This document shows, piece by piece, positions 1-9,770 of a stretch of 64,000 nucleotides of DNA. Below the pieces are notes generated by a model, which saw nothing but the letters and a program-made list of their open reading frames with translations, was not told the DNA's origin and ran no database searches. Each line of letters starts with the position of its first letter. The stretch's first letter is position 1. The stretch spans positions 997,823 through 1,061,822 of the forward strand of contig NC_009413.2 in the NCBI RefSeq assembly GCF_000002875.2. The letters are read 5' to 3'. This stretch comes from Leishmania infantum JPCM5 (lineage: Eukaryota; Euglenozoa; Kinetoplastea; Trypanosomatida; Trypanosomatidae). The position numbers and the translations under genes were made by a program.

Positions 1-211
1 GTACCAGAGTGGCGCCTTTCACTGACGTCACCTCGATCGACGGGGCTGCATGCAGCTGGATCGTGTCGCAGTCCGGGAAGGCAGGACAGCGCTGCAGGTG
101 CACCGTTTCCACCGCTGCGTAGCTCCACGTGGAAAGATCCACCGCAACGCGCAGGTGATACCCGGAGGGCACATACGGGTTCTCCAGTTTGACGCTCTTT
201 GTCATCGACAT
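1..211 (-). CDS. M1-family aminopeptidase, N-terminal fragment (cut by window edge)
   Basis: Seen: a minus-strand frame open from an ATG at 211 to the window edge, 70 codons with no stop. Its pattern is that of the N-terminal beta domain of M1 (puromycin-sensitive type) aminopeptidases: a proline-plus-tyrosine strand (VPSGYHLRVAVDL, about residues 14-26), then a strand ending in IQLHAAPSIEVTSV (about residues 50-63), like the family's usual I-x-LH-x4-I motif. Known: M1 enzymes are zinc peptidases that remove N-terminal residues from peptides, usually in the cytosol. The catalytic HExxH and GAMEN motifs would lie beyond the window, so activity cannot be judged. The ATG two codons downstream (205) is an alternative start. 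It would be the last gene read in the minus block seen here. The assignment rests on a short stretch and is moderate. Confidence 0.55.
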   Translation of the reverse strand, partial: MSMTKSVKLENPYVPSGYHLRVAVDLSTWSYAAVETVHLQRCPAFPDCDTIQLHAAPSIEVTSVKGATLV

Positions 212-2655
212 GGCTGCCAGCGGAGAAGAGGAGCCGGGGAAGAGACTGGGGGTGGGGTGGTCGAGGTGAGAGATGCCAAACAGAAAATAGGAAAGGCAGC
301 AGACGCACACGAAGCCAGCAGAGCGGGCGGCAAGAAACAGACCCACACACACACACAAATGTAAGCTAACAAACCAGCGAAAGACAGACGTGCTTCCCTC
401 TCCCTCCGTGCCAAGAACGGCGTAAGGGGGTTGCTAACGGGAGATATGCGATATAATCTGAACAACAACGGTCATATGTGCACGTTTTTTTTTCATTCGC
501 ACGCATGCGCGAGTGCAGAGGATGGAAGTAGACGCAGCGGAAGAAAAGTACCAAAGGGGATCAGGAAGCAGACACAGATGCAGACAGCACATGATGCAAA
601 GCAGAGCATCAACGGAGGAAGATGTGCAGCGCTGTAGAGAGCGGCTTGATGAAAGAGATTTTAGTCTCCCACATATCAATCTACAACGCGCAAGCCGGTG
701 AAGATACGCATAAGACTGCAGCTCACCTACGTGTGCTGTGCTACAGCGAAACCCTGGCCAGCCAGGGCGAACCGCCCTGCCGACGGATCGGGCCATGCGC
801 CTTGCGGGCTCTTTTCGTCCTTCGTCCCTTCTTCGCACACGTGCTGCGCCATCGACGCCACACGGAGACTCGCGTGGGCTGCATGCCTTGATCCACGCGG
901 TCCGTGCCCGGGCTCCTGCTCGAGGGCGCGAGCGGTGGCGCCCGTCGTGCGGACAATAAGGGCGTGGCCGAGGCGCATGCCGGGAGAGTTCAAGGAGGGG
1001 GCGGGCCAGCCTCAGGTCATGGCCCTCTGAAACCCGGCACAACCTGCCTGTATGCCATGCTTTTCTCCCTCTCAGCTGCCTCAAGCCGCGGCACCCCATA
1101 GGATGGCGTGGCGGCTCTCCACATGGGAGCCTGGAGGGCTCGATGGTGCCATTCGGGGGTGTTCTCGTCCTGCTTCCGGCATCCGTGCCTCATCAGCCGG
1201 CCCGGTCGGATGGAGGAGGTGCCGCCTGCTTGCGCACGCGTGCGCCTCGGCGTCGATCGGTATGGATCTCTTCGCGCCGCTTTCGCCCATCACTCCTGCT
1301 CGGCTGACCTCTGCATGCCGTGACTGGATGTGGCGCAGCACGCCAGCTGTGGCTGGCAGCGCATGCTGCAGCGTGCTCGCACTTTCCGACCTTGGGATTT
1401 GCTTCAGCACGACGTTGCTGTCCGGGGAGGGGGTTCGCTGCACTCGCGCTCCCTTTCCGACGATGCCACAGGGAGGAGGCGTGGCTGGTTGGCCTGCCCG
1501 CACGCACCGCGACAGGCCGGACGCTGCCGTGAGTGTGAGGCAGCAGGGGGCACTCCACCTTCTCCCGAGGCCGCGCGCCTTCCAAAGGCGGGGGCGGAGG
1601 CTCTGGCGGGCGCGCAAGCACCACAGCGCTAGCGCGCTAGTAGGCCGCACGCCCTCAGCACTCCATGCTGTCGCCGCCACCCAGCCGCCGCTGCAGGAAT
1701 CCAAAGTACGGTCAAGGCACCCATGCGCAGCTGGGCGAGCATCGCCTCCTATCGTCGCGTGAGCGCGGCTTTGGGCGATGTCGGGCTGGCGTCGAAGACC
1801 GGCATCCGGGTCCTTAATCAATATCGTTGGAGTCGACTCATTTGCACATGTCTGCTTGGCACGCATATCCGCTATATCCCTGCGCCTCATTAGTCGCAGA
1901 GAAGCGGAAGTCACCGGCGCCCGTGGCGGGCGAGTAGCGCGCGTATGGGGTTTTTTTTTGAATCACTGACAGAATTCTCATTGATCTGGTCCAAGCACGA
2001 TCACGGCCGCCAGTCTCTTCAGCACAGCACCAGCCCAGACCTGTTCGCCGGCACCAAGAGTCCACAACGAATAACTGGAATCAGGCTGCAGGCCCTTAGC
2101 TTCCGCGCAGAGTTAGGTACTGCACTCTGATACTACGCCGAGGTGTCCCCCGTCAGCAGGCGTGCGATACGGTGGGCATACGATACAATAGGAAGCGGTT
2201 GTGGAGTGGAGCCAGCAGATCTGAAAGATTTACTTGCGTGGGCATGAGCGTGAGGTGCGAGGTGTGGTGGAGGGGGTGGGCACGGAGGCAGTCCTTCAAT
2301 GGTCGGTGACAGAGAGAGGGAGGGGGATCGCAGAGCCCAAGGGCAAGGGGGGAGGGTTCCTCACTCATTCGTTTAAAGCCGGGAGACAAGCCGAGAGAGC
2401 GGAGCAGTGAGGCCAAGAGCACGGGAAGCGTGGGGAGGGGCAGGAGGGGGTGAGACGGTGGCGAGCATTTCTCCAATCCCTCGCTATAGGTGTGCCTGAT
2501 GTTTACCGTTGGGGAGGCAATCAAACGACGGAAAGCGAAAAGGGAAAAGACAAGGAGCAGAAGTGTGCGCCGTGTCCTCATGTCAGCAAAGCAAAAAAGG
2601 AAGAAGATGGCTGAGTAACTTTTTTATGGGATGGCGAATGCCGAGAGCCGTCCCA
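212..2655. other. Intergenic/UTR spacer with a GC-rich degenerate repeat
   Basis: No convincing gene. It contains the 3'UTR of the coiled-coil gene at 2656-4779 and the 5'UTR of the aminopeptidase. About 720-2165 is unusually GC-rich and is listed separately as a degenerate repeat. 2160-2650 is purine-rich on the plus strand, i.e. pyrimidine-rich on the mRNA strand. Confidence 0.6.
720..2165 (+). repeat. Degenerate retroposon-like block (SIDER/DIRE-like)
   Basis: GC-rich and riddled with stops in all frames. Its right end (about 2115-2160: ctctgata, ccgaggtgtccccc, gtcagcagg) resembles the right end of the degenerate SIDER-like copy at 20700-20740 (ccctgata, ctgaggtgtcccccc, catcaggggg). The rest does not align by eye to the well-conserved copies. 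It may be a diverged SIDER or a remnant of the longer ingi-related DIRE elements. Orientation is set by the matching right end. Confidence 0.35.
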
Positions 2656-4779
2656 CTACTGCGGTGACTGTGCGGCCGGTGCACCAGCCATTTCGACCAG
2701 CTGCGTCGACAGTAGGCTGATTTGGCTCTGTAGGGCTTGGCGCGTGTGCTTCGCCTCCGCGCGTTCTGCGATGATGAGTTGCTGCAGATGCGCGACGGCC
2801 TCCAGCGCTGTCTGCAGAGCATCTTCTTTTTCGGCCATTTCCACGTACAAGTAGTTCATTTGGGTGTAATAGCTAGCTGCTGCACGATCGGCAGCCGATA
2901 GCGCCACAAGAAGCTCTTCGTATTTGTCAGCGTAGGCGGCGTCGCGCACGCCCTCCGCCGTTAGTGTTGGCGACGTGGCGATAGCAGTTCTGGGACGAAA
3001 CGCCCACGACGACGCTTCACTCGATGATGCGTGGGCAGGCGTTCGAGAAGCAAAGGCATAAGGCGCCAGCGCGGCGATGGCCGCATCCGCATCGGCTGGC
3101 ACCAATCGCGATGAGCCGTTCATCTCCTCCGAAGCTGCCGCTATAGCCTCCAGGCACTTGCAAAGGTAGTTCAGAGCGTCGCGGATCTCGCTCTTGTTGC
3201 AGGCCTCCGCCACATCAACTAAGCCGCTGTTGAGCGCCCGAATCGACGCGCGCAAAGAACGTACCGACGTGCAGCCCTCCCACCAGAACTGCTGCAGCGC
3301 CAGCAGCGAGGAAAGATCCATAGGCGGCTGCGTGGCATCCAACAAGGGGGTGAAGTTGAGCGTTTCCTTCGTGGTGGGCGGTTCTGGTGGTCCGCCTCCT
3401 AGGTTTCCATTATTGTAGCAGCGGTAGTACGCGGTGGGTGAGCGCTGGATGAGCATGCGCATCGCCGTAAGCGACCCTTCAATGGACGCCAGAGTGGCAT
3501 AGCCGTGTCTTGTGACTTCCTCGACGAATTCGCCGCGCTTGGACGTCGTCTTTCGTGGCGCAGCAGCGCCATCGCCGGTGCCGGCGCTGACGTGTGCGGT
3601 GTACATAGTGTAGGAGTGCCCATGCGGCAGGATTGCGACACAGCTCTCTACGAAGAGCGGGAGCTGTGTTCGAAGAAGACCGACCCACTCCAGCACGAGC
3701 TGCACAATATTGCCCTGAGCCTCAACAAAGGCATCAACCGAGGCAGGGGCGGAGCAGCCTTCCTCATCGGCGTGCTGCAGCGCTGACAGCTGAGTGTCCA
3801 GCTGCTCAAGGAGATACATGAGACTGTCTTTCTTCGCCGTGTGCGCCTCCAGAAATACGGAGAGCCGATCACGCAGGCACTCCAAGTCCCTCACGGTTGC
3901 CCGCTCCCGCGACGGCAGCTGTTCCTGCAGCACCACTGCAAGCACCGAGACGCCGCGCAGAAGCGTCTTGACGGTACCGGCGGCACTCCGCAGGGCGAGG
4001 GCAGCACTCTCGCGCACCACTGCCGGCAGAGAGTCCGAAAAGGCGGCCGCCGCCGAATTCGACGACGGCCCTTTGGCAGGCCACCGCACCTCTACCGTGG
4101 TACCTGCAAGGAACGATTCCCGTTCCTGCTGCGGTCGGAGCAGCGTGGCCACAAAGAAGTGTCGGCAGAAGTCGCCCAAAGCCCGCTCAGTGAGGTAGTC
4201 GGCGCGAAGACGGTCGCCGGTGGCGGTGTTTACCTCAAGGGAACGGCGCAGCTCCTGCGTTTCGCGTTGCAGACGTGCAACATCGCTCTTCAGCTTCTCC
4301 GCATCCTTCGCGCTGGAGTGTTGCGCGTCTTCGAGTTTCGTCTTGAAGGTGTATATCTGCCGGTGCAACTGCTCATTCTCGCTGATGAGTCGCTCTACAT
4401 CCGCCGGGGACAAAGACAGCTGGTCACTAGCTGAACCGCGTTCACCGCGAGCGCCACTACGGTTGGTGCTGTCACTGTTGCCCATGATTGAGGACAAGCC
4501 CTTCAACATGTTCTGGCCGAACGCTGACCCACTGCTGCGCTCTTGTTCTAGCTGCGCTTCAAGAGACTTCACTTTGCGCTGTAGGGCGGCGTTCACCCGC
4601 TGCGCCTCTGCCAGCTGCTGGGTCGCGCTGCTCAGCTCTCCCTGCAGCTGGGTTTGACGGGCCTCAACCTCTTTCTTCTGCTTCGTGACCGTGACAACCG
4701 CCTTCTTGAGCAACGAGATCTTCTTCTCGAAGTCACCGTCGGACGCCATCAAGGCAGCCAACTCTTCCTTGCTCGACAT
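2656..4779 (-). CDS. Coiled-coil protein resembling PPP1R21 (FERRY complex Fy-2)
   Basis: A 707-residue protein from the ATG at 4779; an upstream in-frame ATG at 4833 adds 18 residues of UTR-like composition. Seen: a coiled coil at about 10-85, a second one at about 130-185 (SENEQLHRQIYTFKTKLEDA), a long helical middle region with scattered conserved leucines, and a C-terminal coil at about 615-695 (SYYTQMNYLYVEMAEKEDAL, then LQSQISLLSTQLVEM). This order, and the last block in particular, resembles the N-terminal KLRAQ region and C-terminal YEDQLSMMSDHL-like region of animal PPP1R21, which is of similar length (about 780). Known: PPP1R21 scaffolds the Rab5 effector complex FERRY on early endosomes, linking mRNA and ribosomes to vesicles. 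A role in endosomal trafficking here is inference. A generic coiled-coil protein remains possible. Confidence 0.55.
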   Translation of the reverse strand: MSSKEELAALMASDGDFEKKISLLKKAVVTVTKQKKEVEARQTQLQGELSSATQQLAEAQRVNAALQRKVKSLEAQLEQERSSGSAFGQNMLKGLSSIMGNSDSTNRSGARGERGSASDQLSLSPADVERLISENEQLHRQIYTFKTKLEDAQHSSAKDAEKLKSDVARLQRETQELRRSLEVNTATGDRLRADYLTERALGDFCRHFFVATLLRPQQERESFLAGTTVEVRWPAKGPSSNSAAAAFSDSLPAVVRESAALALRSAAGTVKTLLRGVSVLAVVLQEQLPSRERATVRDLECLRDRLSVFLEAHTAKKDSLMYLLEQLDTQLSALQHADEEGCSAPASVDAFVEAQGNIVQLVLEWVGLLRTQLPLFVESCVAILPHGHSYTMYTAHVSAGTGDGAAAPRKTTSKRGEFVEEVTRHGYATLASIEGSLTAMRMLIQRSPTAYYRCYNNGNLGGGPPEPPTTKETLNFTPLLDATQPPMDLSSLLALQQFWWEGCTSVRSLRASIRALNSGLVDVAEACNKSEIRDALNYLCKCLEAIAAASEEMNGSSRLVPADADAAIAALAPYAFASRTPAHASSSEASSWAFRPRTAIATSPTLTAEGVRDAAYADKYEELLVALSAADRAAASYYTQMNYLYVEMAEKEDALQTALEAVAHLQQLIIAERAEAKHTRQALQSQISLLSTQLVEMAGAPAAQSPQ

Positions 4780-5682
4780 CGCTGACCACCAGGCCTCGTG
4801 TGTTCGTGTGGGGTAAGGATGCACACGGCGCAAGAAGCATGTCCTTCACAACCAGTTCCGCGACCCCAGATAGAAGGAGAACCACGAGAAGCGGGTAGAG
4901 AATAGGGAAGGCTGTAACGTGCAGGTTGATAAAGGCGAAGTGTCACCAAAGCCGCGGTAGTGGCAATACGATGCCCGAGGCGAAAGGAGCAACACGCACG
5001 CCTAGGCTGGCGCGATCAGGAGGGGAAGGGGGTTGGCGCAAGGGCTAAGCCGCAGGATTCTCGACGCTTTCAGTGATGACGACTCGGCAGACAGAAAACG
5101 CAAGCAGCAAAACGAGCACGCACACACACACACGCACGCAGCCGCCAAGTGCGTGCAGGGAAACGAGACAACAGAGAGAGACCAAAAGGCAAGCTGCCCA
5201 GTGGCTAACCGATGCGCACGCCAGGGCGATCAAGAGAGGGAGAGAGAGACAAGAGAATGGGGAAACATAGAAGTACGACAGAAAGCGGAGAGAAAAGGTG
5301 GAGAGGGAGGGAGGGACGCTGATGCGAACCTCATTTTCTTCACCTCGCTTTGGCTGTCGAGCCACAACACTTGTTGCAAGCGCGACTGCGCTGCATGGGT
5401 TGCATGACAACAACGATCGCTTTTCTCGTGACGAGCCGGCAGTTGCCCAGGAGCCGCGCAGGAGCACCAGGGTGGAAGCATGCGACAAGTGCGCAAAATC
5501 TTGTTCAGCTTTCGTCTCGTTTTTTTTAGTGTACGTCGGGGGGACTTCTATGTCGGTGTATGTGCGCTGACGCGTGTCGCGCTTGGGTGTGTAAGTGTTG
5601 ATACGAATGCGAGAGGGGCTGGCCAGGAGCACGGCAGCAAGAACAGTACTGCGTCTCCGCCGACCCCGCATCGCCTTTTTGT

Positions 5683-5701
5683 TGCCTGATACCATCAGGC
5701 A
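5683..5701. repeat. Perfect 8-bp inverted repeat (3-nt loop) beside the gap
   Basis: TGCCTGAT, ACC, ATCAGGCA. The two arms are exact reverse complements and end five bases before the run of Ns. Confidence 0.8.
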
Positions 5702-5706
5702 CGGTG

Positions 5707-5806
5707 NNNNNNNNNNNNNNNNNNNNNNNNNNNNNNNNNNNNNNNNNNNNNNNNNNNNNNNNNNNNNNNNNNNNNNNNNNNNNNNNNNNNNNNNNNNNNN
5801 NNNNNN
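5707..5806. other. Assembly gap, 100 N
   Basis: Exactly 100 consecutive Ns, the conventional length for a scaffold gap of unknown size. It lies in the 3' flank of SLD5, so no coding sequence is visibly lost. Confidence 0.99.
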
Positions 5807-5908
5807 CCGCTGGGGTACCGCACACACGCACCTCCTTCTCCCCTCCCTCTGCCCCCTCCCACATACATACACGCAGAGGAAGAGTAAGCTGGTCCTTTTT
5901 TGTGCATG

Positions 5909-6871
5909 TCACACCAGCCGCACTTGCCCTGACATAACATACGGGCGAAAATTGTGGTAGGGAGTGAGGAACAATTCGCCGGCGTTGATGGCACGCGAAG
6001 CGTCTTGGCCACCCTCGCCGAGATTTACAACACCCAAATCTTCGAGAGCCACACCGAAGACGTACGCCCCAAGGTCCGGCTCCGGTAATATCTCCATCCC
6101 CTCCGCCTCCGAAGGATAGGGAACAAGATACTGCAGCGCAGCCGGCATCGATTGCAGGCCCGACTCCATCAACGCCGCGTGCGCGCTTTTCGCCAGTCGA
6201 TCCGCCACCCACTGCTCCTTGAGCGACAAGTTTTGCCGCTGCGGTACACGCACCTCTGGTAGAGCAGCGGCAGCAGAGGCAGAGGGAAAAGCTTCAGTCT
6301 CATCTGCCTGTCCTAGCCTCGACTGCGACATAGATGACTGCCCGACCGCCAGCCCTTCGTAGTAAATGGACGTGGCGAGATGTTCGATCTTGCGCAGTCG
6401 GCATCGCAGCAGCTCACACAAGAAAAACTGAATGCGCTGCATCTCCAAGCCCATGATGTCTGACGGACGGAAAGGCAAAAGCGAGCGCTCGGCTCCTTCA
6501 CGCTTCTCCTCCGCCACCATCGCCTCCACCCGTTCCTGTGTTCGCTGAATTAAGTGGACGACGGTGCTGATGGTGGTCGCGGGGTAGGGCAGCACCTCGG
6601 GGCTGAAGCGTTCATTTGCGGTGGCTTCGATCAGCAGCTGAATCGCCGCCGACGACGCGCTTTGCGTTTTAGCCGCCGCTCCACCGCCCGATTCAGTTGG
6701 CTCCAACGGGAGACCGTCAACACCGAAGGTGGCGCTGATGCCACTCATAGAAGGTGCGCCTGAAGAGGCACCGCCGTCGCTGACCTGCGACAGGGGCCGC
6801 ATCGGCGCACCGTCAGCGTGCAGGAGCGACTCATACTCTGCCGTGTCGTTAAGGTTCTCTTCGAAGAACAT
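5909..6871 (-). CDS. SLD5: GINS complex subunit Sld5
   Basis: 320 residues from the ATG at 6871. The frame extends upstream, but with a Pro/Cys-rich UTR-like sequence, and MFFEENLND is the natural start. Sld5 landmarks in order: NERFSPEVLPYP (about 86-97); a helix carrying LEMQRIQFFLCELLRCRLRK (142-161), the family's M-E-x-ER-x3-L-x-YLRCRL-x-KIE motif; a second helix ending SMPAALQYLVPYP (241-253); PEPDLGAYVF (263-272), the conserved P-K-P-D-L-x-Y-V-F; and the C-terminal hydrophobic GQVRLV, as in GAVQLI of other species. Known: Sld5, Psf1, Psf2 and Psf3 form GINS, which joins Cdc45 and MCM2-7 in the replicative CMG helicase in the nucleus. The protein is longer than human GINS4 (223) because of a Ser/Gly/Ala-rich N-terminus (20-75) and an insert at about 175-215. 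Confidence 0.9.
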   Translation of the reverse strand: MFFEENLNDTAEYESLLHADGAPMRPLSQVSDGGASSGAPSMSGISATFGVDGLPLEPTESGGGAAAKTQSASSAAIQLLIEATANERFSPEVLPYPATTISTVVHLIQRTQERVEAMVAEEKREGAERSLLPFRPSDIMGLEMQRIQFFLCELLRCRLRKIEHLATSIYYEGLAVGQSSMSQSRLGQADETEAFPSASAAAALPEVRVPQRQNLSLKEQWVADRLAKSAHAALMESGLQSMPAALQYLVPYPSEAEGMEILPEPDLGAYVFGVALEDLGVVNLGEGGQDASRAINAGELFLTPYHNFRPYVMSGQVRLV

Positions 6872-9770
6872 GGAAGTGCTTTTTCTATTCTGCTGTTTCT
6901 CGCAACGATGCGTGAATCGACTGGGCACGTGTGGGCAGCTGCACTCGCTGACAGGATGAGGGGAGGGAGGGAAGATGAAAGTGTGTGTAGGGCCTCCCCC
7001 ACCTGCTCTCTTCTTCTGCGCAGCGCCGCAGCGTCTACTGGTGCGGCACGGAGCAAGGCAGCAGAGTTGAATTCTAACCGAAAACAATACACTGATATTA
7101 ACCGGAAATGAGGGACCACGCGAAGAGAAGTGCGGACGATGAGGCGGCCGTGGCGTGAGGTGAAGCGGAAGCCGTCACGCTACAGTTGCAACGAGGCACG
7201 ATGCAAGCAGCACACATACAAAACGGATTGGAAAAGAGAACTTTGTTGTTCTCGCCTCCAAGGTGTCATTCTACCACAAGCACGTCAGTGAATATATGCA
7301 TACGACTACAGCCCAACGACCTCTGCGGCGCAACAGCTAAATCCTGCTCAGCCAGAACGAGCGCTCTGCGAAAGACAGGCACATAAGGGGTCCACTGTGC
7401 TTGTGGGGAAAGGATGGTGGATGAAAGCTGTGGAGGTGGCAGAGCAAAAGCAAGGAGAGCAAAGAGGGATAATGAGCGTGCGCCAGTGCGCACGTATGTG
7501 AGCGTGGAGGGTTTACAGGCATGCGTGTCTGGCACCAGCCAAACGAAAGAAAAAGCTTACAGCGGTGCCTCTACAAGGAGGGGGGTCCGTGTAAAGAGAG
7601 GACGAGAGCGAAATGGAGAGAAGGCTGGCCTTTCTCGTAGGAAGAGCAGCAACACTGCGTGACACCGTCCCCGAAAACTTTCTCCTCTCCCCGTTCCGCG
7701 GCACACGAGAACAGAAACGACACGTGAGAGAGTTGTCAGCTCTGCCTGTTCGCTCCTGAGCGTGAGGTGATTCACTTTCTTATGGTCTCTGCCATGGCTG
7801 GCTTCCCTTTTGTTTTTCTTTCGCCTTGCCATGTGTGTACGCGCTGGTGCGCAGTTTTCGGTGACTTTCCGTTTCGGGGGCTCTCGAGCTGCATTCGGAT
7901 CCCCCCGCCTCCTCCCCAGACGGACGTGCGCCGCCGCCTTCTTCAGTCCAATTCGCACTCGCCGTTTGCACACGAAGGCAAGATACGGAAAATGAGCGTG
8001 GAAGAGAGGGAGCCATCGTGGAGAGGCCGTGACGTCGACAGCAGAACCAAGCTCCTTGTCCCTGCCGAAGAGCGAGGAGAGCAACGTCCGCGCAGAAGCG
8101 CACGGCGCATATCGAGGGAGGCGGCGCATGAAGCCGGCACTGCAACGCCTAAGGCCGTTCTGTGCAGTTATGCAGCATTCTTCCAGAGTTATCTGTGAGA
8201 GACACGCATGCGCACGCACTAGCGCAGCCTTCCAGAGGCACAAGCGCAGCGTCACGCACTTTTTCGGCCATCAGTCGCTTCGTTGTCTACCCACCCCACC
8301 TCCCCTCGCCGCCTCTGCTCGCTCGGGTCAGTGAAGCATGCATGGTGTGGCATGACTCGGCATAAAGGCTGTGATGGAGAAAAGGAAACAAAGCTGGAAG
8401 CACCACACCGAGCATGCGCCCTCCTGTGCACGTGTGAGACTTTTTCCTCCTCTCGCGACTCACGGCAAACACGGGCGTAATGGCGTGGGCGATGATAAGG
8501 CGACGGTGATTGTACATATTCACACGCCCCACCCACCACCCCGGTGACACGTACATCGAAGATGCAGCGGTCAACGAAAGCGGCGGCAAGGGGCACAGCG
8601 AAAGGCATGAAGCTAGGCAGAAACAATACAAGGAAGAAACGATGAAAGCACAAATTCACGCTCATGCACGGTGAAAAAGATATGCAAATGAAGAAGCCCC
8701 CACAGCCAGACGCACGTCGTCGAGCTGGTGCAGGCGCGTCCGCTTGCTTAAATGTGACAGTTTTGCCGTGAGTGTGCAACACTCCTCCTGGAGAGGGTCA
8801 CAGAAATCCCAGGCGACGGCGGTGTCAGCAACGGCCATACGTAGGATATGGGAAACAAAGAAAGAAGTGAAAAAAGGCGCATGAGGCAGAAAAGCGGTTG
8901 AGCTAGAGGTGCACCGTAGCACCTGTGAGGTGGCGGGTCAAGGCTGATAGAGCGTCGATACCTAATAGCGAACCTCAGTGGGGAAGGCATGGGAGGAATG
9001 AAAAGTCCGCTAACGCAGGGCACATCGGAGCAGAGGAAGAGGAGGACCAGAACACAACGCGTGACGGCACAAAACAAAGCGTGTGAGGCGTTAGATGAAA
9101 CGAGGGGGAGAAAGGCGAAGACTTCAGAAACAAATTTGGAGCAACTGGCCAGCCGTGCCTGTGCCAACGCGCAAAATCGACGTTCCCTTGCCTTGCCTCC
9201 TCCTCGCAGCCTCGACGATATCAGCCGTGACACGCCTGTGTGTGTGTGTGTGTGTGTACGTGTACGTGTGTATGTGTAATGTTTTTTTTTCTTTTTTCAT
9301 CTTCTCTGCCACATACACGCGCGGAGACGAGCGAGTCAGCGATAGAGAGAGAAACAGAGATAGGCGAAACGGAAAATGAAAGAGGGCGCAAAGGGGTGTT
9401 CAAACGAGAGCGCGCGTCACCTGCCGGCACTGCACCGGCATCTTGCCAACGCACCGCACGCACGAGGAAGTGAATATCCTCAACGAGAAAAAAGTTAGGA
9501 TGAGGGAGAGTGAAGAATGAGAGACGAGCGAGGAGACAAGGTGGCTGGTGTGATAGTTTCGAAAGGGTGAGGCACATACATGTACACATCGATGGATGCG
9601 ACTCGCAACATCGCTCAGCCGGCTCGCACACATACACACATAACGCTTGGAGGCGCGCGCAGGTGTGTGCGTAGTAGTACACATACCGTATCAATACCAA
9701 GGTGAATTCGAACAGAGAAAAAGAGGAGGGCGTGCGAAGGGGACTTCCTCAAAAGAGCGTCGCCACTGAA
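6872..9770. other. 2.9 kb spacer, no gene recognised
   Basis: 3'UTR of the acyltransferase gene at 9771-10745 plus the 5'UTR of SLD5. It is low-complexity and CT-rich on the minus strand. A TG-rich microsatellite lies at about 9237-9280. Minus-strand frames of up to ~230 codons exist but are Cys/Ser/Leu/Pro-rich with no start context or domain, and are treated as spurious. Confidence 0.6.
9237..9278. repeat. TG-rich microsatellite
   Basis: A run of TG dinucleotides interrupted by TACG units, followed by a T9 tract. Confidence 0.85.

Larger units (their letters stand above)
4780..5908. other. Spacer between SLD5 and the PPP1R21-like gene, interrupted by an assembly gap
   Basis: No supported gene. 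The plus strand is AG-rich, as expected for the 3'UTR of SLD5 and the 5'UTR of the next minus-strand gene. It contains the 100-N gap at 5707-5806 and a short perfect hairpin beside it. Confidence 0.6.

Noticed and set aside
434..1914. Overlapping frames of 221-277 codons on both strands
   Set aside because: They lie in a GC-rich block where stops are rare by chance. No start context or domain is seen, and frames overlap on opposite strands; treated as repeat-derived.
5045..6212. Frames running through the N gap
   Set aside because: They exist only because the Ns carry no stops.
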